The position numbers and the translations under genes were made by a program. This document shows positions 46,378 to 55,451 of a stretch of DNA of 64,000 bases, in pieces. Where the stretch lies: NCBI RefSeq assembly GCF_003952225.1, contig NZ_CP034437.1, positions 3,034,501-3,098,500 of the forward strand. The letters are read 5' to 3'. This DNA is from Paenibacillus albus. GTDB taxonomy: Bacteria; Bacillota; Bacilli; Paenibacillales; Paenibacillaceae. Each line of letters begins with the position of its first letter. Position 1 is the stretch's first letter. The notes beneath the pieces were generated by a model. It was not told the DNA's origin, did no database searches, and was given only the letters and a program-made list of their open reading frames with translations.

Positions 46378-46406
46378 TCATATTGCTGGGTGCAATTGAA
46401 TAGAAT
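46378..46406 (+). promoter_or_regulatory. Candidate sigma-E promoter of the spoIIIA operon
   Basis: TCATATT (46378-46384) and AATAGAAT (46399-46406) are 14 bp apart. They resemble the mother-cell sigma-E pattern (ATATT, 13-15 bp, CATACAAT; the -10 matches 6 of 8). In B. subtilis this operon is sigma-E controlled. Confidence 0.5.
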
Positions 46407-46478
46407 GGGATACAAAGATGGACAATCATGCGATTCTAGCAAACTAGCGTAGAAGCTGCTGCCGGGAGGGAAAGAACG

Positions 46479-47489
46479 ATGCTGAAGAAAGTGCTGCATT
46501 TGCTGCCTTCCGAGCTGGCTTATGTGCTATGCCGAATTCCGGAGAGGGTACAAGACGTCATCGAAGAGATTCGCATCCGAGAAGACAGGCCGCTTGAAAT
46601 TAGTACGAGCCAGGGCTTCTGGTTCGTATCCGCAACTGGAAAGCTGCTCGCGAAGCCGGAGGAAGCGTACAAGCCAGCCCCGGAATTGTGCCGCAAAATG
46701 CAAGAGCGAGTAACCAATCATTCGCTCTACGCGATGGAGGAAGAGCTCCGCCGCGGCTATATCACAGTCGCAGGCGGTCATCGGATCGGACTAGCTGGCA
46801 GAACGATTCTCGAGCAAGGCCATGTTCGCGGCATCCGAGATATCGCAGCATTCAATGTGCGGATCGCTAGAGAAGTAATCGGCGCTGCGGCAGGGCTGCT
46901 GCCAAAGCTCGTTGATCTTCAGAAACAGACGATGCACTCAGCGCTGATCATCGCACCGCCGCAGCAAGGAAAAACAACACTCGTGCGAGATCTGGCAAGG
47001 GCGGTCAGCAGCGGTGCCTGGGGTCATCCTGCTGCATCGGACTGGCCTGGCCGCAAAGTCGGCATTGTCGATGAACGGTCGGAAATCGCAGCCTGCGTCA
47101 AAGGTGTTCCAACGTTTAATGTCGGACCTCGGACGGATGTCATGGATGCCTGCCCCAAAGCGGAAGGGATGATGATGATGCTTCGCTCTATGTCACCGGA
47201 AATTATTATCGTCGATGAGATCGGCCGCGAAGAGGACGGCGCAGCCATTCTGGACGCCAGCCACGCAGGCGTGGCCGTAATAGCAACCGCTCATGCGAAT
47301 GACCTGGAGGATGCAAGGGGGCGTCCGCTGCTCTGCAAGCTGCTCGAGGCGGGAGCCTTCCAGTACATCGTCGAGCTTCGGCGAAGCGGGGGAAGCCTCA
47401 TGAGCAGAGTACTGCCGGCCGCTTCAGCAAGGCGAACGCCGGCGGCGCGTGAGCCTACAGAAGTGAAGGGAGGCGGCGCGAGTGGTTAA
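46479..47489 (+). CDS. spoIIIAA: Stage III sporulation protein AA (ATPase)
   Basis: A 336-residue cytoplasmic secretion-type ATPase of the channel joining mother cell and forespore. The Walker A region is APPQQGKTT (residues 159-167): the first Gly of the usual motif is Ala. The Walker B-like IIIVDEIGREED and the ASHAGVAVIATAHAN segment follow. The C-terminus has a short Ala/Gly-rich tail. The start follows GGGAGGGA. It overlaps spoIIIAB by 8 bases. Confidence 0.95.
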   Translation: MLKKVLHLLPSELAYVLCRIPERVQDVIEEIRIREDRPLEISTSQGFWFVSATGKLLAKPEEAYKPAPELCRKMQERVTNHSLYAMEEELRRGYITVAGGHRIGLAGRTILEQGHVRGIRDIAAFNVRIAREVIGAAAGLLPKLVDLQKQTMHSALIIAPPQQGKTTLVRDLARAVSSGAWGHPAASDWPGRKVGIVDERSEIAACVKGVPTFNVGPRTDVMDACPKAEGMMMMLRSMSPEIIIVDEIGREEDGAAILDASHAGVAVIATAHANDLEDARGRPLLCKLLEAGAFQYIVELRRSGGSLMSRVLPAASARRTPAAREPTEVKGGGASG

Positions 47490-48000
47490 GCTGATTGGAG
47501 CTGCGCTCATTCTCTTCGCTGGCACGATGATCGGGTTCGTACAAGCTTCGCGCTTTCTCTCGCGCCCGAATCAGATTCGCCAACTGATCTATGCGCTTAC
47601 GCGGCTGGAGACCGAAATCGGATACGGCTTCACGCCGCTCCCGGAAGCGATCGGCCGCAGCAGTGCGATGGTGCAGGAGCCTGCTGCTGGGATGCTCCGC
47701 GAGGTGAAGCGCAGGCTGGACGACCACGCAGAGCTCACCTTCCGCGAATGCTGGGAGCAAGCGGCGGTAGAGATTTGGCCGAATACCGCAATGCGACAGT
47801 CGGAACAGGCTGTGCTTATGAGGCTCGGTTCTACGCTCGGCATCAGCGACAGGGAAGATCAGATCAAGCATTTGAAGCTCGCGATGCAGCAGCTGCATGC
47901 AGAAGAAGACATCGCACGAGAAGATGCTTCGCGCTTTGCGAAAATGTGGAAGAGTCTTGGCGTACTCACTGCTCTACTCGTCGTCATTTTGATTTTTTAG
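47482..48000 (+). CDS. spoIIIAB: Stage III sporulation protein AB
   Basis: A 172-residue protein with an N-terminal membrane segment (LIGAALILFAGTMIGFVQASRF), a helical cytoplasmic domain (RQLIYALTRLETEIGYGFTPLPEAI) and a C-terminal anchor. It is related to type II secretion F-like proteins and works with SpoIIIAA in channel assembly. The GTG start follows GAAGGGAGG inside spoIIIAA. Confidence 0.93.
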   Translation: MVKLIGAALILFAGTMIGFVQASRFLSRPNQIRQLIYALTRLETEIGYGFTPLPEAIGRSSAMVQEPAAGMLREVKRRLDDHAELTFRECWEQAAVEIWPNTAMRQSEQAVLMRLGSTLGISDREDQIKHLKLAMQQLHAEEDIAREDASRFAKMWKSLGVLTALLVVILIF

Positions 48001-48015
48001 TGGGGTGCCGCAAGC

Positions 48016-48219
48016 ATGAACTTTGACGTATTGGCTATCTTTCAAATTGCCGGAATCGGTTTTATTGCCGCAATGATCCATACCCTTCTGAAGCAAAGCG
48101 GCAAGGAAGAATATGCGCATTGGGCGACGCTGGTCGGTTTTATCATTGTGCTGTTCATGATATTACGATTGCTCGGCGAGCTGTTCCAGGAAATTAAAAC
48201 GACGTTCTTATTTCAATAA
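48016..48219 (+). CDS. spoIIIAC: Stage III sporulation protein AC
   Basis: A 67-residue protein with two hydrophobic segments (IFQIAGIGFIAAMIHTLL and WATLVGFIIVLFMILRLLGEL). The length and pattern are those of SpoIIIAC, which resembles the membrane ring components of secretion systems. It follows AB by 15 bp. Confidence 0.95.
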   Translation: MNFDVLAIFQIAGIGFIAAMIHTLLKQSGKEEYAHWATLVGFIIVLFMILRLLGELFQEIKTTFLFQ

Positions 48220-48251
48220 CATCCGTACGTACAGCTAGGCAGGTGAACAGT

Positions 48252-48647
48252 TTGGAAATCATCCAAATTGTAGGGTTAGGTTTGGTTGCAGCAGCACTCG
48301 TTCTGGTTCTGCGGGAACAGAAGCCGATGTTCGCTTTTCTGTTAGGTGCTTTTACCGGACTGTTCATCTTCTTGTATGTCGTTGGCAAAATCGACACGGT
48401 GCTAACTGTGCTCGAGCAGCTTGCGGATCGGTCAGGCATTCCGTCGATCTACCTGAAGACGATACTCAAGATTATCGGTATCGCCTATATCGCTGAATTT
48501 GGTTCGCAGATCGTACGAGATGCCGGGCAGGAGAGCATCGCCTCCAAGATCGAGTTTGCCGGAAAAATACTCATTCTCGTTCTCGCGGTGCCGATCATCA
48601 GCGTCATCGTAGAAACAGTGCTCGGCCTGTTGCCGGTAGGGAGTTGA
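48252..48647 (+). CDS. spoIIIAD: Stage III sporulation protein AD
   Basis: A 131-residue membrane protein close to B. subtilis SpoIIIAD throughout (EIIQIVGLGLVAAALVLVLREQKP start, LKIIGIAYIAEFGSQIVRDAGQ, KILILVLAVPIISVIVETVLGLLP). The TTG at 48252 is chosen because AGGTG is six bases upstream and it matches the family start; a GTG at 48243 is possible. Related to flagellar export FliQ/FliR-type components by topology only. Confidence 0.94.
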   Translation: MEIIQIVGLGLVAAALVLVLREQKPMFAFLLGAFTGLFIFLYVVGKIDTVLTVLEQLADRSGIPSIYLKTILKIIGIAYIAEFGSQIVRDAGQESIASKIEFAGKILILVLAVPIISVIVETVLGLLPVGS

Positions 48648-48652
48648 ACGTA

Positions 48653-49918
48653 ATGAGGCGTTGGTTCATCCGTAACGCGATGCTCGTTGCCGTTGTTCTG
48701 TTGTCCATTCTCACTCTTCTGCCCGTTGCGGCAATAGCTGCGGGGGCAGAGCCGGGGGACCCAACGGTACAGTCGGAACAATCGGCGGCATCGAAGCCGG
48801 ATACCGATAACAACGCATCGGATGTGAATGCTGCGCTTGCGAATCAACAGCTGCAGGGCATGAACACGGAAGCGGTTGAGGATTACTGGAACAAGCTGAT
48901 GAAAGAGTACAGCGGCTTCTTCCCGGATAACAAGGTGCCAAGCTTTGCTGAGATGGTCATGCCAGGCGGCGAAGGACTGAAGCTGACGACGGTACTCTCG
49001 GGTTTGATGCGGTACGTGCTGCACGAAATCCTTTACAATGGCAAGCTGCTAGTAACGATCGTTATTCTAACCGTATTCAGCATGATGCTGGAGACGATGC
49101 AAACCGCGTTCGAACGCAATACGGTGAGCAAAGTGGCTTACAGCATCACTTATATGGTCATGATCGTGCTTGCGGTCAATAGCTTCAATGTGGCAATCGG
49201 CTACGCAAAGGATGCCATCACTGGAATGATTCAGTTCATGCTTGCGATGGTGCCGTTGCTGCTGACGCTGCTAGCTACAATGGGAAGTGTCGTTACTGTA
49301 TCGGTGCTGCACCCGCTCATTGTCTTCATGATTAACGCGGTTGGCTCCATCATCTACACGGTTGTCTTTCCGCTTCTGTTCTTCTCGGCAGTGCTCCATA
49401 TCGCAAGCGCCGTTTCTGATAAGTTCAAAGTTACGCAGCTCGCGAATGTGCTTCGAAATTTCAGCGTCGGGCTTATGGGCATCATGCTGACCGTGTTTCT
49501 AGGCGTCATCTCGGTGCAGGGAGCGACAGGCTCGGTTACAGACGGCGTAACGATGCGGACAGCGAAATTCATTACAGGCAACTTCGTGCCGGTCATTGGA
49601 CGAACCTTCTCCGATGCCGCTGATACGGTGATGTCAGCCTCACTGCTTGTCAAGAATGCGATCGGGATTGCCGGCGTCGTTATTATTTTGTTCCTCTGTG
49701 CATTCCCTGCCGTGAAGATTATGACGCTTGCTCTCATCTACAACGTATCAGCCGCCATCATGCAGCCGCTCGGTGATAGTCCAATTGTGGCCTGCTTGCA
49801 GACGATTGGCAAAACGCTCGTGTATGTCTTCGCTGCGCTCGCCGCAGTCGGACTGATGTTCTTCCTGGCCATCACGATCGTGCTTACAGCAGGCAATGCG
49901 GCGGTCATGATCAGGTGA
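48653..49918 (+). CDS. spoIIIAE: Stage III sporulation protein AE
   Basis: A 421-residue polytopic protein. A signal-like start (RNAMLVAVVLLSILTLLPVAAIA) is followed by a polar stretch (about residues 30-105), then seven or so helices (LLVTIVILTVFSMMLETMQTAF first). The ATG at 48653 lies behind GGGAG; a TTG at 48644 overlapping the AD stop is the alternative. It is a core membrane component of the channel. Confidence 0.94.
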   Translation: MRRWFIRNAMLVAVVLLSILTLLPVAAIAAGAEPGDPTVQSEQSAASKPDTDNNASDVNAALANQQLQGMNTEAVEDYWNKLMKEYSGFFPDNKVPSFAEMVMPGGEGLKLTTVLSGLMRYVLHEILYNGKLLVTIVILTVFSMMLETMQTAFERNTVSKVAYSITYMVMIVLAVNSFNVAIGYAKDAITGMIQFMLAMVPLLLTLLATMGSVVTVSVLHPLIVFMINAVGSIIYTVVFPLLFFSAVLHIASAVSDKFKVTQLANVLRNFSVGLMGIMLTVFLGVISVQGATGSVTDGVTMRTAKFITGNFVPVIGRTFSDAADTVMSASLLVKNAIGIAGVVIILFLCAFPAVKIMTLALIYNVSAAIMQPLGDSPIVACLQTIGKTLVYVFAALAAVGLMFFLAITIVLTAGNAAVMIR

Positions 49919-49943
49919 AGCGCGCGTTGCAGGGGGGGTACAC

Positions 49944-50696
49944 ATGCTGAACTGGCTTGCCGTATGGCTTCAGCAGATTATCGCGGTTGTGCTGCTGGCA
50001 GGCTTTATCGACCTGCTGCTTCCGAACAAAGCGATGCAGCGCTACGTGAGGCTCGTCGCGGGGCTGATCATTTTGCTGACCATCTTAACGCCGATCATCC
50101 GGCTGCTCCAAGGCGACTTTAGTGCCAGGCTGGATCAGCAGGTGGATAACTGGTTTCAATCGACGAACGACAATCAGTTCCACATGCCGACGCTGGAAGA
50201 TATTCAAGATAATGCAAAGAAGCTGCAGGAGCAGCAGCAAGCTTCTGCCTTGGCGCTAGTGGAGCAGAGATTAGGCTCGTCGATGAAAGAAAGCATCACG
50301 GAAGCTACCGGCTTACAAGTGGCGGCGGTAGGCGTGAAACTAACGACTACTGACAAGGTAGAACAGGCGCAAATTGAGTCGATCGTGGTGACTCTTTCGA
50401 AGCAGGTGCCAGAGTCGGAGTCGCAGAAGGAAGATGGCTCCACAGCGACTGGGGATTCTGGTTCGGCGAATGAAGTGAAGCCGGTCGATGAGGTTGAAGC
50501 GATTGAAGTAACGGTGCAGCCGATGACAGATCCATCATCGAATTCGGCAGGCTCTACCTCGAGCAATCAGGAAGTGCAGCCGGCTGGCACCGAAGCGTCG
50601 AACGCAGTGAAGGAAGTGCTCCGGCAAGGCTGGAGCGTGAACGCGAAACGAATCGAAGTGATGCAGCAGCAAGCGGATGCAGAAGCGGGACAGTAG
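49944..50696 (+). CDS. spoIIIAF: Stage III sporulation protein AF
   Basis: A 250-residue protein with two N-terminal helices (LAVWLQQIIAVVLLAGFIDLL and LVAGLIILLTILTPIIRLL). A soluble domain with a ring-building-motif-like part follows (LQVAAVGVKLTTTDKVEQAQIESIVVTLS), then a long low-complexity Ser/Glu/Pro tail (about 150-210) that B. subtilis AF lacks. The start lies behind GGGGGGG. Confidence 0.92.
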   Translation: MLNWLAVWLQQIIAVVLLAGFIDLLLPNKAMQRYVRLVAGLIILLTILTPIIRLLQGDFSARLDQQVDNWFQSTNDNQFHMPTLEDIQDNAKKLQEQQQASALALVEQRLGSSMKESITEATGLQVAAVGVKLTTTDKVEQAQIESIVVTLSKQVPESESQKEDGSTATGDSGSANEVKPVDEVEAIEVTVQPMTDPSSNSAGSTSSNQEVQPAGTEASNAVKEVLRQGWSVNAKRIEVMQQQADAEAGQ

Positions 50697-50711
50697 GGAA
50701 AGGGGAGAACG

Positions 50712-51359
50712 ATGTTGGCCAAATGGCTGGATGCGCTGGAGTCAACAGTTGGAGGCGGTCGTGGAGGTGGCGGGCCGAAGCGGGTGAAAACATTGCGCTG
50801 GCTGCTCATTCTCGGAGGGATCGGGATCGCGCTTGTCATCTTGAACTCTTTTCTCGACTATCGCCAAGTACCTGCTTCTGACCAGCAGACCACTTCCTCT
50901 AGCACGCCGCCGAGCGATCCTGCTTTCAATAATAGCAGTCATTCGGACAGCCCTTTCGGTGACATTGAGCATTCGCTGGAGAATCGGCTGAAGGAGATTT
51001 TAGAGAAGGTCGTTGGGGTCGGCACAGTCGATGTTCTGATTACGGTAGACTCCACCGAGGAATCGGTCGTACAGCTGAATGAGAAAGAATCGCAGCAAAT
51101 TACGAATGAGAGTGACAAGAGTGGCGGCAAACGCACCGTAACTTCCATCACGAAGGAAGGTCAAGTGGTGCTATACGATACATCCGGCGATAAAGCCCCG
51201 ATCATAGTGAAGAGGCTGCAGCCCAAGATTCGCGGCATTCTCATCGTAGCGAAGGGTGCAGAGAACGGTACGGTAAGACGGCTCATTGTCGACGCTGTCG
51301 AGAAGGGCCTTAATGTTGCGGTCAACCGAATCTCGGTTATTCCCCGCAAACACCAATAA
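50712..51359 (+). CDS. spoIIIAG: Stage III sporulation protein AG
   Basis: A 215-residue protein. One membrane anchor follows a Gly-rich start (about residues 32-52, LRWLLILGGIGIALVILNSF), then a Ser-rich spacer, and the ring-building motif domain from about residue 85 to the end (LKEILEKVVGVGTVDVLITVDS; RGILIVAKGAENGTVRRLIVDAVEKGL). AG forms the large ring on the mother-cell side of the intermembrane space. The start follows GGGGAGAACG. Confidence 0.94.
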   Translation: MLAKWLDALESTVGGGRGGGGPKRVKTLRWLLILGGIGIALVILNSFLDYRQVPASDQQTTSSSTPPSDPAFNNSSHSDSPFGDIEHSLENRLKEILEKVVGVGTVDVLITVDSTEESVVQLNEKESQQITNESDKSGGKRTVTSITKEGQVVLYDTSGDKAPIIVKRLQPKIRGILIVAKGAENGTVRRLIVDAVEKGLNVAVNRISVIPRKHQ

Positions 51360-51397
51360 AATTCCAATTGGACAATGAAAAGGGAGGCTGTTCGTAA

Positions 51398-52120
51398 ATG
51401 AATAACAAAAGGCAAACGATTTGGCTGGTATCCATGTTAAGCTTAATGGTCATTTTGTCGGCTTATTATTTGTTCACCGAGGATGTAGGCACGCCTAGCA
51501 ACATGGTCACCGATGGCACGAAGCAGGAGCAAGGAACAGCATCGAATGCAACAGAAGCTTCTGGCAAAGCGGCCGATGATAATGGCATTACGGTATCCGA
51601 AGTGACAGGCAACAATGATGCGAATGCAGGCACGGACGCGGCGGCAGCAACGAATACGAAAGACAGTAAGGATAACGCAGCAGCAACTGACAAAGCCACG
51701 ACTGACAATGCAGCGGCAGCAGCTGCGGATGAAGAAACGCTCAAGCAGCTTGAGAAGTCCGGCGCCGTTAGCGAGAGTGTGTTTAGCCAAATGCAAGAGA
51801 AGCGCGATCAAAAATATTATGATGAGTACAACAAACTGCTAGCTTCGATCTCCGATACGAAGAAGGATGAGAAGACGGCAGGAGCCGCAGTCGAACAGCT
51901 GAACCTGCTTGAAGATAAGAGCACGAAGGTCACTGGACTTGAAGAAGAACTGACGAAGCAGTACAGCAATGCGGCAGTCGTATCTGATGACAATAATCAC
52001 TACAAAGTCGTCGTTCAAAGCGACAAGCTTGAGCGCAGCCAAGCAGAGAGCATTCTCTCCATGGTCATTAATGAGCTAGGGGTATCGCCTGATCAAGTGA
52101 CCATTCAATATGTAAAGTAA
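51398..52120 (+). CDS. spoIIIAH: Stage III sporulation protein AH
   Basis: A 240-residue protein with one N-terminal membrane segment (WLVSMLSLMVILSAYYLF), a long Ala/Asp/Thr-rich linker (about residues 40-110) and a C-terminal ring-building domain (LEEELTKQYSNAAVVSDDNNHYKVVVQS region to QVTIQYVK). AH binds forespore SpoIIQ across the intermembrane space. The start follows AAAGGGAGG. The operon ends at the following terminator. Confidence 0.95.
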   Translation: MNNKRQTIWLVSMLSLMVILSAYYLFTEDVGTPSNMVTDGTKQEQGTASNATEASGKAADDNGITVSEVTGNNDANAGTDAAAATNTKDSKDNAAATDKATTDNAAAAAADEETLKQLEKSGAVSESVFSQMQEKRDQKYYDEYNKLLASISDTKKDEKTAGAAVEQLNLLEDKSTKVTGLEEELTKQYSNAAVVSDDNNHYKVVVQSDKLERSQAESILSMVINELGVSPDQVTIQYVK

Positions 52121-52133
52121 CAGTCTAAGAGAG

Positions 52134-52172
52134 AGCCTCATTGCTAATGATATAAGCAATGGGGCTTTTTTC
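52134..52172 (+). terminator. Terminator of the spoIIIA operon
   Basis: AGCCTCATTGCT pairs with AGCAATGGGGCT around 9 bases, followed by TTTTTT. Confidence 0.9.
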
Positions 52173-52197
52173 CATTGAGGCATCTGCAAAAAATGGG

Positions 52198-52226
52198 TTC
52201 GTGTTCCGAGTGGTTTATGCTATAAT
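52198..52226 (+). promoter_or_regulatory. Candidate extended -10 promoter of accBC
   Basis: TTCGTG and TGC-TATAAT are separated by 17 bp. The leader contains a perfect 8-bp hairpin (GCATCTTC-CTT-GAAGATGC, 52288-52306) just before the ribosome site. No FapR box is visible. Confidence 0.6.
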
Positions 52227-52329
52227 GAGCTTTGGTATGTGCAGGTTTGGTAAATTGCACCGTGCCCGCCGTTATAGTTACCAAGAAGCATCTTCCTTGA
52301 AGATGCACTACATTTTTAGGAGTGAAACG

Positions 52330-52812
52330 ATGTTTAAGCTGAGCGAGATTAAAGAATTGATCAAGCTGGTTGACGGTACTTCTGTACATGAACTTGAAAT
52401 TGAAAACGATGGCGCACGCCTGATGATTCGTAAACCGGGCAAAACAGAAGTGGTGAATGTACAAGCCGCGTCAGTCGTTCCTACATATACGCAGGCTATT
52501 CAGCCACAGTTGAACGCACCGGCAGCAAGCGAGCAGCAGAGCGCGCCAGCGCAAGCGGCACCAACTGAGAACTATCACCAAATTCTCTCGCCGATGGTAG
52601 GAACGTTCTACCGCGCTTCTTCGCCAGATAAAGCGCCTTTCGTTAATGTGGGCGACCGCATCAATGAGAAGTCGATCGTATGTATTCTTGAAGCGATGAA
52701 GCTTATGAATGAACTTGAAGCGGAAGTTCGCGGCGAGATCGTCGACATTCTCGTTGAGAATGGTCAGCTTATCGAATTCGGGCAGCCGTTGTTCCTTGTT
52801 AAACCAGAGTAG
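52330..52812 (+). CDS. accB: Acetyl-CoA carboxylase biotin carboxyl carrier protein
   Basis: A 160-residue protein. The N-terminal helical part (LSEIKELIKLVDGTSVHELEIEN) is followed by an Ala/Gln/Pro linker (about 62-85) and the biotinyl domain (SPMVGTFYRASSPDKAPFV, with the biotin lysine in EAMKLMNE, about residue 126). The ATG at 52330 lies behind AGGAG; a longer in-frame reading from 52159 crosses the terminator and promoter. It carries CO2 in the first step of fatty acid synthesis with AccC, which follows. Confidence 0.96.
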   Translation: MFKLSEIKELIKLVDGTSVHELEIENDGARLMIRKPGKTEVVNVQAASVVPTYTQAIQPQLNAPAASEQQSAPAQAAPTENYHQILSPMVGTFYRASSPDKAPFVNVGDRINEKSIVCILEAMKLMNELEAEVRGEIVDILVENGQLIEFGQPLFLVKPE

Positions 52813-52866
52813 CAATTGACGCGAAAGGGAAATGAAGAACATAGCATGCACGAAAGGAGCTTACCC

Positions 52867-54225
52867 ATGAAATTCAACAAAATTTTGATTGCAAATCGTG
52901 GCGAGATAGCCGTACGTATTATTCGCGCTTGCCGCGAGCTCGGAATTCAAACGGTTGCAGTTTACTCTGAAGCCGACCGTGAGTCGCTTCACGTGCGTCT
53001 TGCAGACGAAGCTTATTGCATCGGGCCTGTGGCGTCTAAGGACAGCTACTTGAACCTGACGAATATTATGAGCGTTGCAACGTTGACAGATTGCGATGCT
53101 ATCCATCCGGGCTACGGCTTCTTGGCGGAGAATGCGGATTTCGCAGAAATTTGCGAATCCTGTAACGTGACCTTTATCGGTCCTTCCCCTGGGGCAATTA
53201 GTAAAATGGGGGATAAAGCAGTTGCGAAGCTGACGATGAAGCAAGCGGATGTGCCTATTATTCCCGGTTCAGATGGTCTCGTTGAAGATATGGACGATGC
53301 GATTCGCGTCGCTCGTGAGATCGGATATCCGGTTATTATTAAAGCAACTGCAGGCGGAGGCGGCAAAGGCATCCGGATTGCAGAGAACGAAGAAAACCTT
53401 ATTTCGCAAATTACGACGGCTCAGCAGGAAGCGCAGAAGGCTTTCGGCAACGCTGGCGTTTACCTAGAGAAATACTTGACGGGCATGAAGCACGTTGAAA
53501 TTCAGATTATGGCCGACAAGCACGGCAACGCCGTTCACTTGTTCGAGCGTGACTGCTCCGTGCAGCGCCGCCGCCAGAAGCTTGTTGAAGAAGCTCCATG
53601 TCCGGTTCTTAGCCCGGCGCTTCGTGAGCGTATGGGCCAAGCTGCAGTACGTGCAGCGCTTGCTGTTAATTACTCCGGTGCTGGTACGCTTGAGTTCCTG
53701 CTTGGACCAGACGGCAACTTCTACTTCATGGAGATGAACACTCGTATTCAGGTTGAACACCCTGTAACCGAATTGATTACAGGCGTTGACTTGATCAAAG
53801 AGATGATCTCCGTTGCGGAAGGCAACGAGCTTTCCTTTAAGCAAGAGGATCTGAAGATTAACGGCTGGTCGATTGAATGCCGTATTAACGCGGAAGATTC
53901 CGAGCGTGGCTTTATGCCGTCTCCAGGGACGATTCAGTTCTACCTGCCGCCAGGCGGTCTGGGTGTACGTGTCGATAGCGGCGCGTATCCGGGCTACACG
54001 ATTTCCCCGTACTATGATTCGATGATCGCGAAGCTGATCGTCTGGGGAGCAACGCGCGAAGATGCGATTGCCCGGATGAAGCGGGCGCTTGCCGAATTTG
54101 CCATTGATGGCATTAAGACGACGATTCCGTTCCATATGAAGCTTCTCAACCATCCGAAATTCCTCAAAGGCAATTTCGATATTAAGTTCTTAGAGGAGAA
54201 TGACATCAACAATCCTGTTGAATAA
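52867..54225 (+). CDS. accC: Acetyl-CoA carboxylase biotin carboxylase subunit
   Basis: A 452-residue ATP-grasp enzyme, of the usual length. It has [17 protein letters not shown] at the start, [11 protein letters not shown], the glycine-rich ATP loop [12 protein letters not shown] (about residues 159-170), FIGPSPGA, and the catalytic [15 protein letters not shown]. It carboxylates biotin on AccB using bicarbonate and ATP. The ATG at 52867 follows AAAGGAG, 54 bp behind accB. Confidence 0.97.
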   Translation: MKFNKILIANRGEIAVRIIRACRELGIQTVAVYSEADRESLHVRLADEAYCIGPVASKDSYLNLTNIMSVATLTDCDAIHPGYGFLAENADFAEICESCNVTFIGPSPGAISKMGDKAVAKLTMKQADVPIIPGSDGLVEDMDDAIRVAREIGYPVIIKATAGGGGKGIRIAENEENLISQITTAQQEAQKAFGNAGVYLEKYLTGMKHVEIQIMADKHGNAVHLFERDCSVQRRRQKLVEEAPCPVLSPALRERMGQAAVRAALAVNYSGAGTLEFLLGPDGNFYFMEMNTRIQVEHPVTELITGVDLIKEMISVAEGNELSFKQEDLKINGWSIECRINAEDSERGFMPSPGTIQFYLPPGGLGVRVDSGAYPGYTISPYYDSMIAKLIVWGATREDAIARMKRALAEFAIDGIKTTIPFHMKLLNHPKFLKGNFDIKFLEENDINNPVE

Positions 54226-54262
54226 CCTCGAATCTTCTTGGGTTTCGAGCAATTGGACTGGT

Positions 54263-54291
54263 TTGTCATAATTCCTCCGGAATGCTATAGT
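54263..54291 (+). promoter_or_regulatory. Candidate sigma-A promoter of the yqhY unit
   Basis: TTGTCA and TATAGT are 17 bp apart, about 77 bp before the Asp23-family gene. Confidence 0.65.
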
Positions 54292-54367
54292 ATAGGAATA
54301 AGAAGCGGATAAGCTACTGAGCCATTATGGCGGAAAAACGCAACTTAACGGGAGGTGTAGGATAACC

Positions 54368-54775
54368 ATGAGTACGTTAGCAGCGGACTATGAGAAAACT
54401 GACATGGGCACTATTCAAATCGCACCCGAAGTGATTGAGATCATTGCTGGACTTGCGACAATTGAGGTTAGAGGTGTAGCAGGCATGAGCGGCGGTTTCG
54501 CCGGCGGTATTGCAGAGCTTCTCGGCCGGAAAAACTTGTCCAAAGGTGTAAAGGTTGAAGTTGGGCAGCGTGAGGCAGCAGTCGATGTCTCCATCATTGT
54601 GGAATACGGCAACCGTATCCCAGAGATTGCGGCTAATATTCAGAACAACGTGAAGCGTTCCATCGAAATGATGACAGGTCTCCATGTTGTTGAAGTGAAT
54701 GTTCATATCCATGATGTTCATTTCAAAACAACGGAGAAGCTGGAAGAAGATGAGATCGCTACTCGAGTAAAGTAG
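54368..54775 (+). CDS. yqhY: Asp23/Gls24 family protein YqhY
   Basis: A 135-residue Asp23/DUF322 protein: IQIAPEVIEIIAGLATIEVRGVAGM, VKVEVGQREAAVDVSIIVEYG, and NVKRSIEMMTGLHVVEVNVHIHDV. In B. subtilis yqhY follows accC and is linked to control of acetyl-CoA carboxylase; the same order is seen here. The start lies behind GGGAGGTG. It has its own promoter and is followed by a terminator. Confidence 0.92.
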   Translation: MSTLAADYEKTDMGTIQIAPEVIEIIAGLATIEVRGVAGMSGGFAGGIAELLGRKNLSKGVKVEVGQREAAVDVSIIVEYGNRIPEIAANIQNNVKRSIEMMTGLHVVEVNVHIHDVHFKTTEKLEEDEIATRVK

Positions 54776-54804
54776 AGATTAGTGTCGTAAAAGAATGATG
54801 ACAT

Positions 54805-54847
54805 ACCCCCTAGTGGTTGGGCTTGCCGCTCGGCGCTAGGGGTTTTA
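54805..54847 (+). terminator. Terminator between yqhY and amaP
   Basis: ACCCCCTAG pairs with CTAGGGGTT around about 22 bases, followed by TT. Confidence 0.7.
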
Positions 54848-54876
54848 TCTAGTCCGCCACAAGGAGGAATCTCGCT

Positions 54877-55440
54877 TTGATTAGAGTGCTCGACAAGTTT
54901 CTATTGTTCTTATACAGCTTGGCGATCGGTGCGGTGGCTGTCATTGCTTTTAGTGCAGGCATGTACTGGTTCCCAGAAGAGTGGCTGAGCAATCTTGTAC
55001 ATAATTTATACAGCGGCGATTATGACTGGCTGCAAGCAACCGTACTAGTCGTTTCCGCGATCGTATTTCTTATTAGCCTGCGGTTCTTCTATGTGTCGCT
55101 TAAGCGCAGCAATGCATCGACGCCTTCCATTGATCAACGGACTGAATTCGGCGACATTCGCATCTCGCTTGAGACGGTGGAGAATCTGGCTCTCAAAGCC
55201 GCCAGCCGCCAGCGTGGCGTGAAGGAACTGAAAGCACGTATTCGAATTAGCGAGGCTGGCATTGAAGTGTCGCTGCGCGCCATTGCTGATGGTGAGAGCT
55301 CGATTCCGGTTCTTACGGAAGAAATACAGCGTGCCGTCAAATCCCATGTGGAAGAGATTACAGGTATTCCTGTAGCAGGCGTTTCTGTATTCGTAGCTAA
55401 TATCATCCAAACCGCGAACTTTAAAAGTCGCGTAGAATAG
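54877..55440 (+). CDS. amaP: Alkaline shock response membrane anchor protein AmaP
   Basis: A 187-residue protein with two N-terminal membrane segments (LLFLYSLAIGAVAVIAFSAG and ATVLVVSAIVFLISLRFFYV). A soluble Asp23-like domain follows (GDIRISLETVENLALKAA; VSLRAIADGESSIPVLTEEIQRAVKSHVEEITGIPV). AmaP anchors Asp23 proteins to the membrane in staphylococci. The TTG start follows AAGGAGG. It groups with YqhY and the next DUF2273 gene. Confidence 0.9.
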   Translation: MIRVLDKFLLFLYSLAIGAVAVIAFSAGMYWFPEEWLSNLVHNLYSGDYDWLQATVLVVSAIVFLISLRFFYVSLKRSNASTPSIDQRTEFGDIRISLETVENLALKAASRQRGVKELKARIRISEAGIEVSLRAIADGESSIPVLTEEIQRAVKSHVEEITGIPVAGVSVFVANIIQTANFKSRVE

Positions 55441-55451
55441 AGGTGATACCG

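Noticed and set aside
46378-46415. GATACAAA as the sigma-E -10 of spoIIIA
   Set aside because: No -35 at 13-15 bp; the AATAGAAT pairing with TCATATT has correct spacing.
53464-54153. Minus-strand ORF of 229 codons inside accC
   Set aside because: It is antisense to a complete, highly conserved biotin carboxylase.
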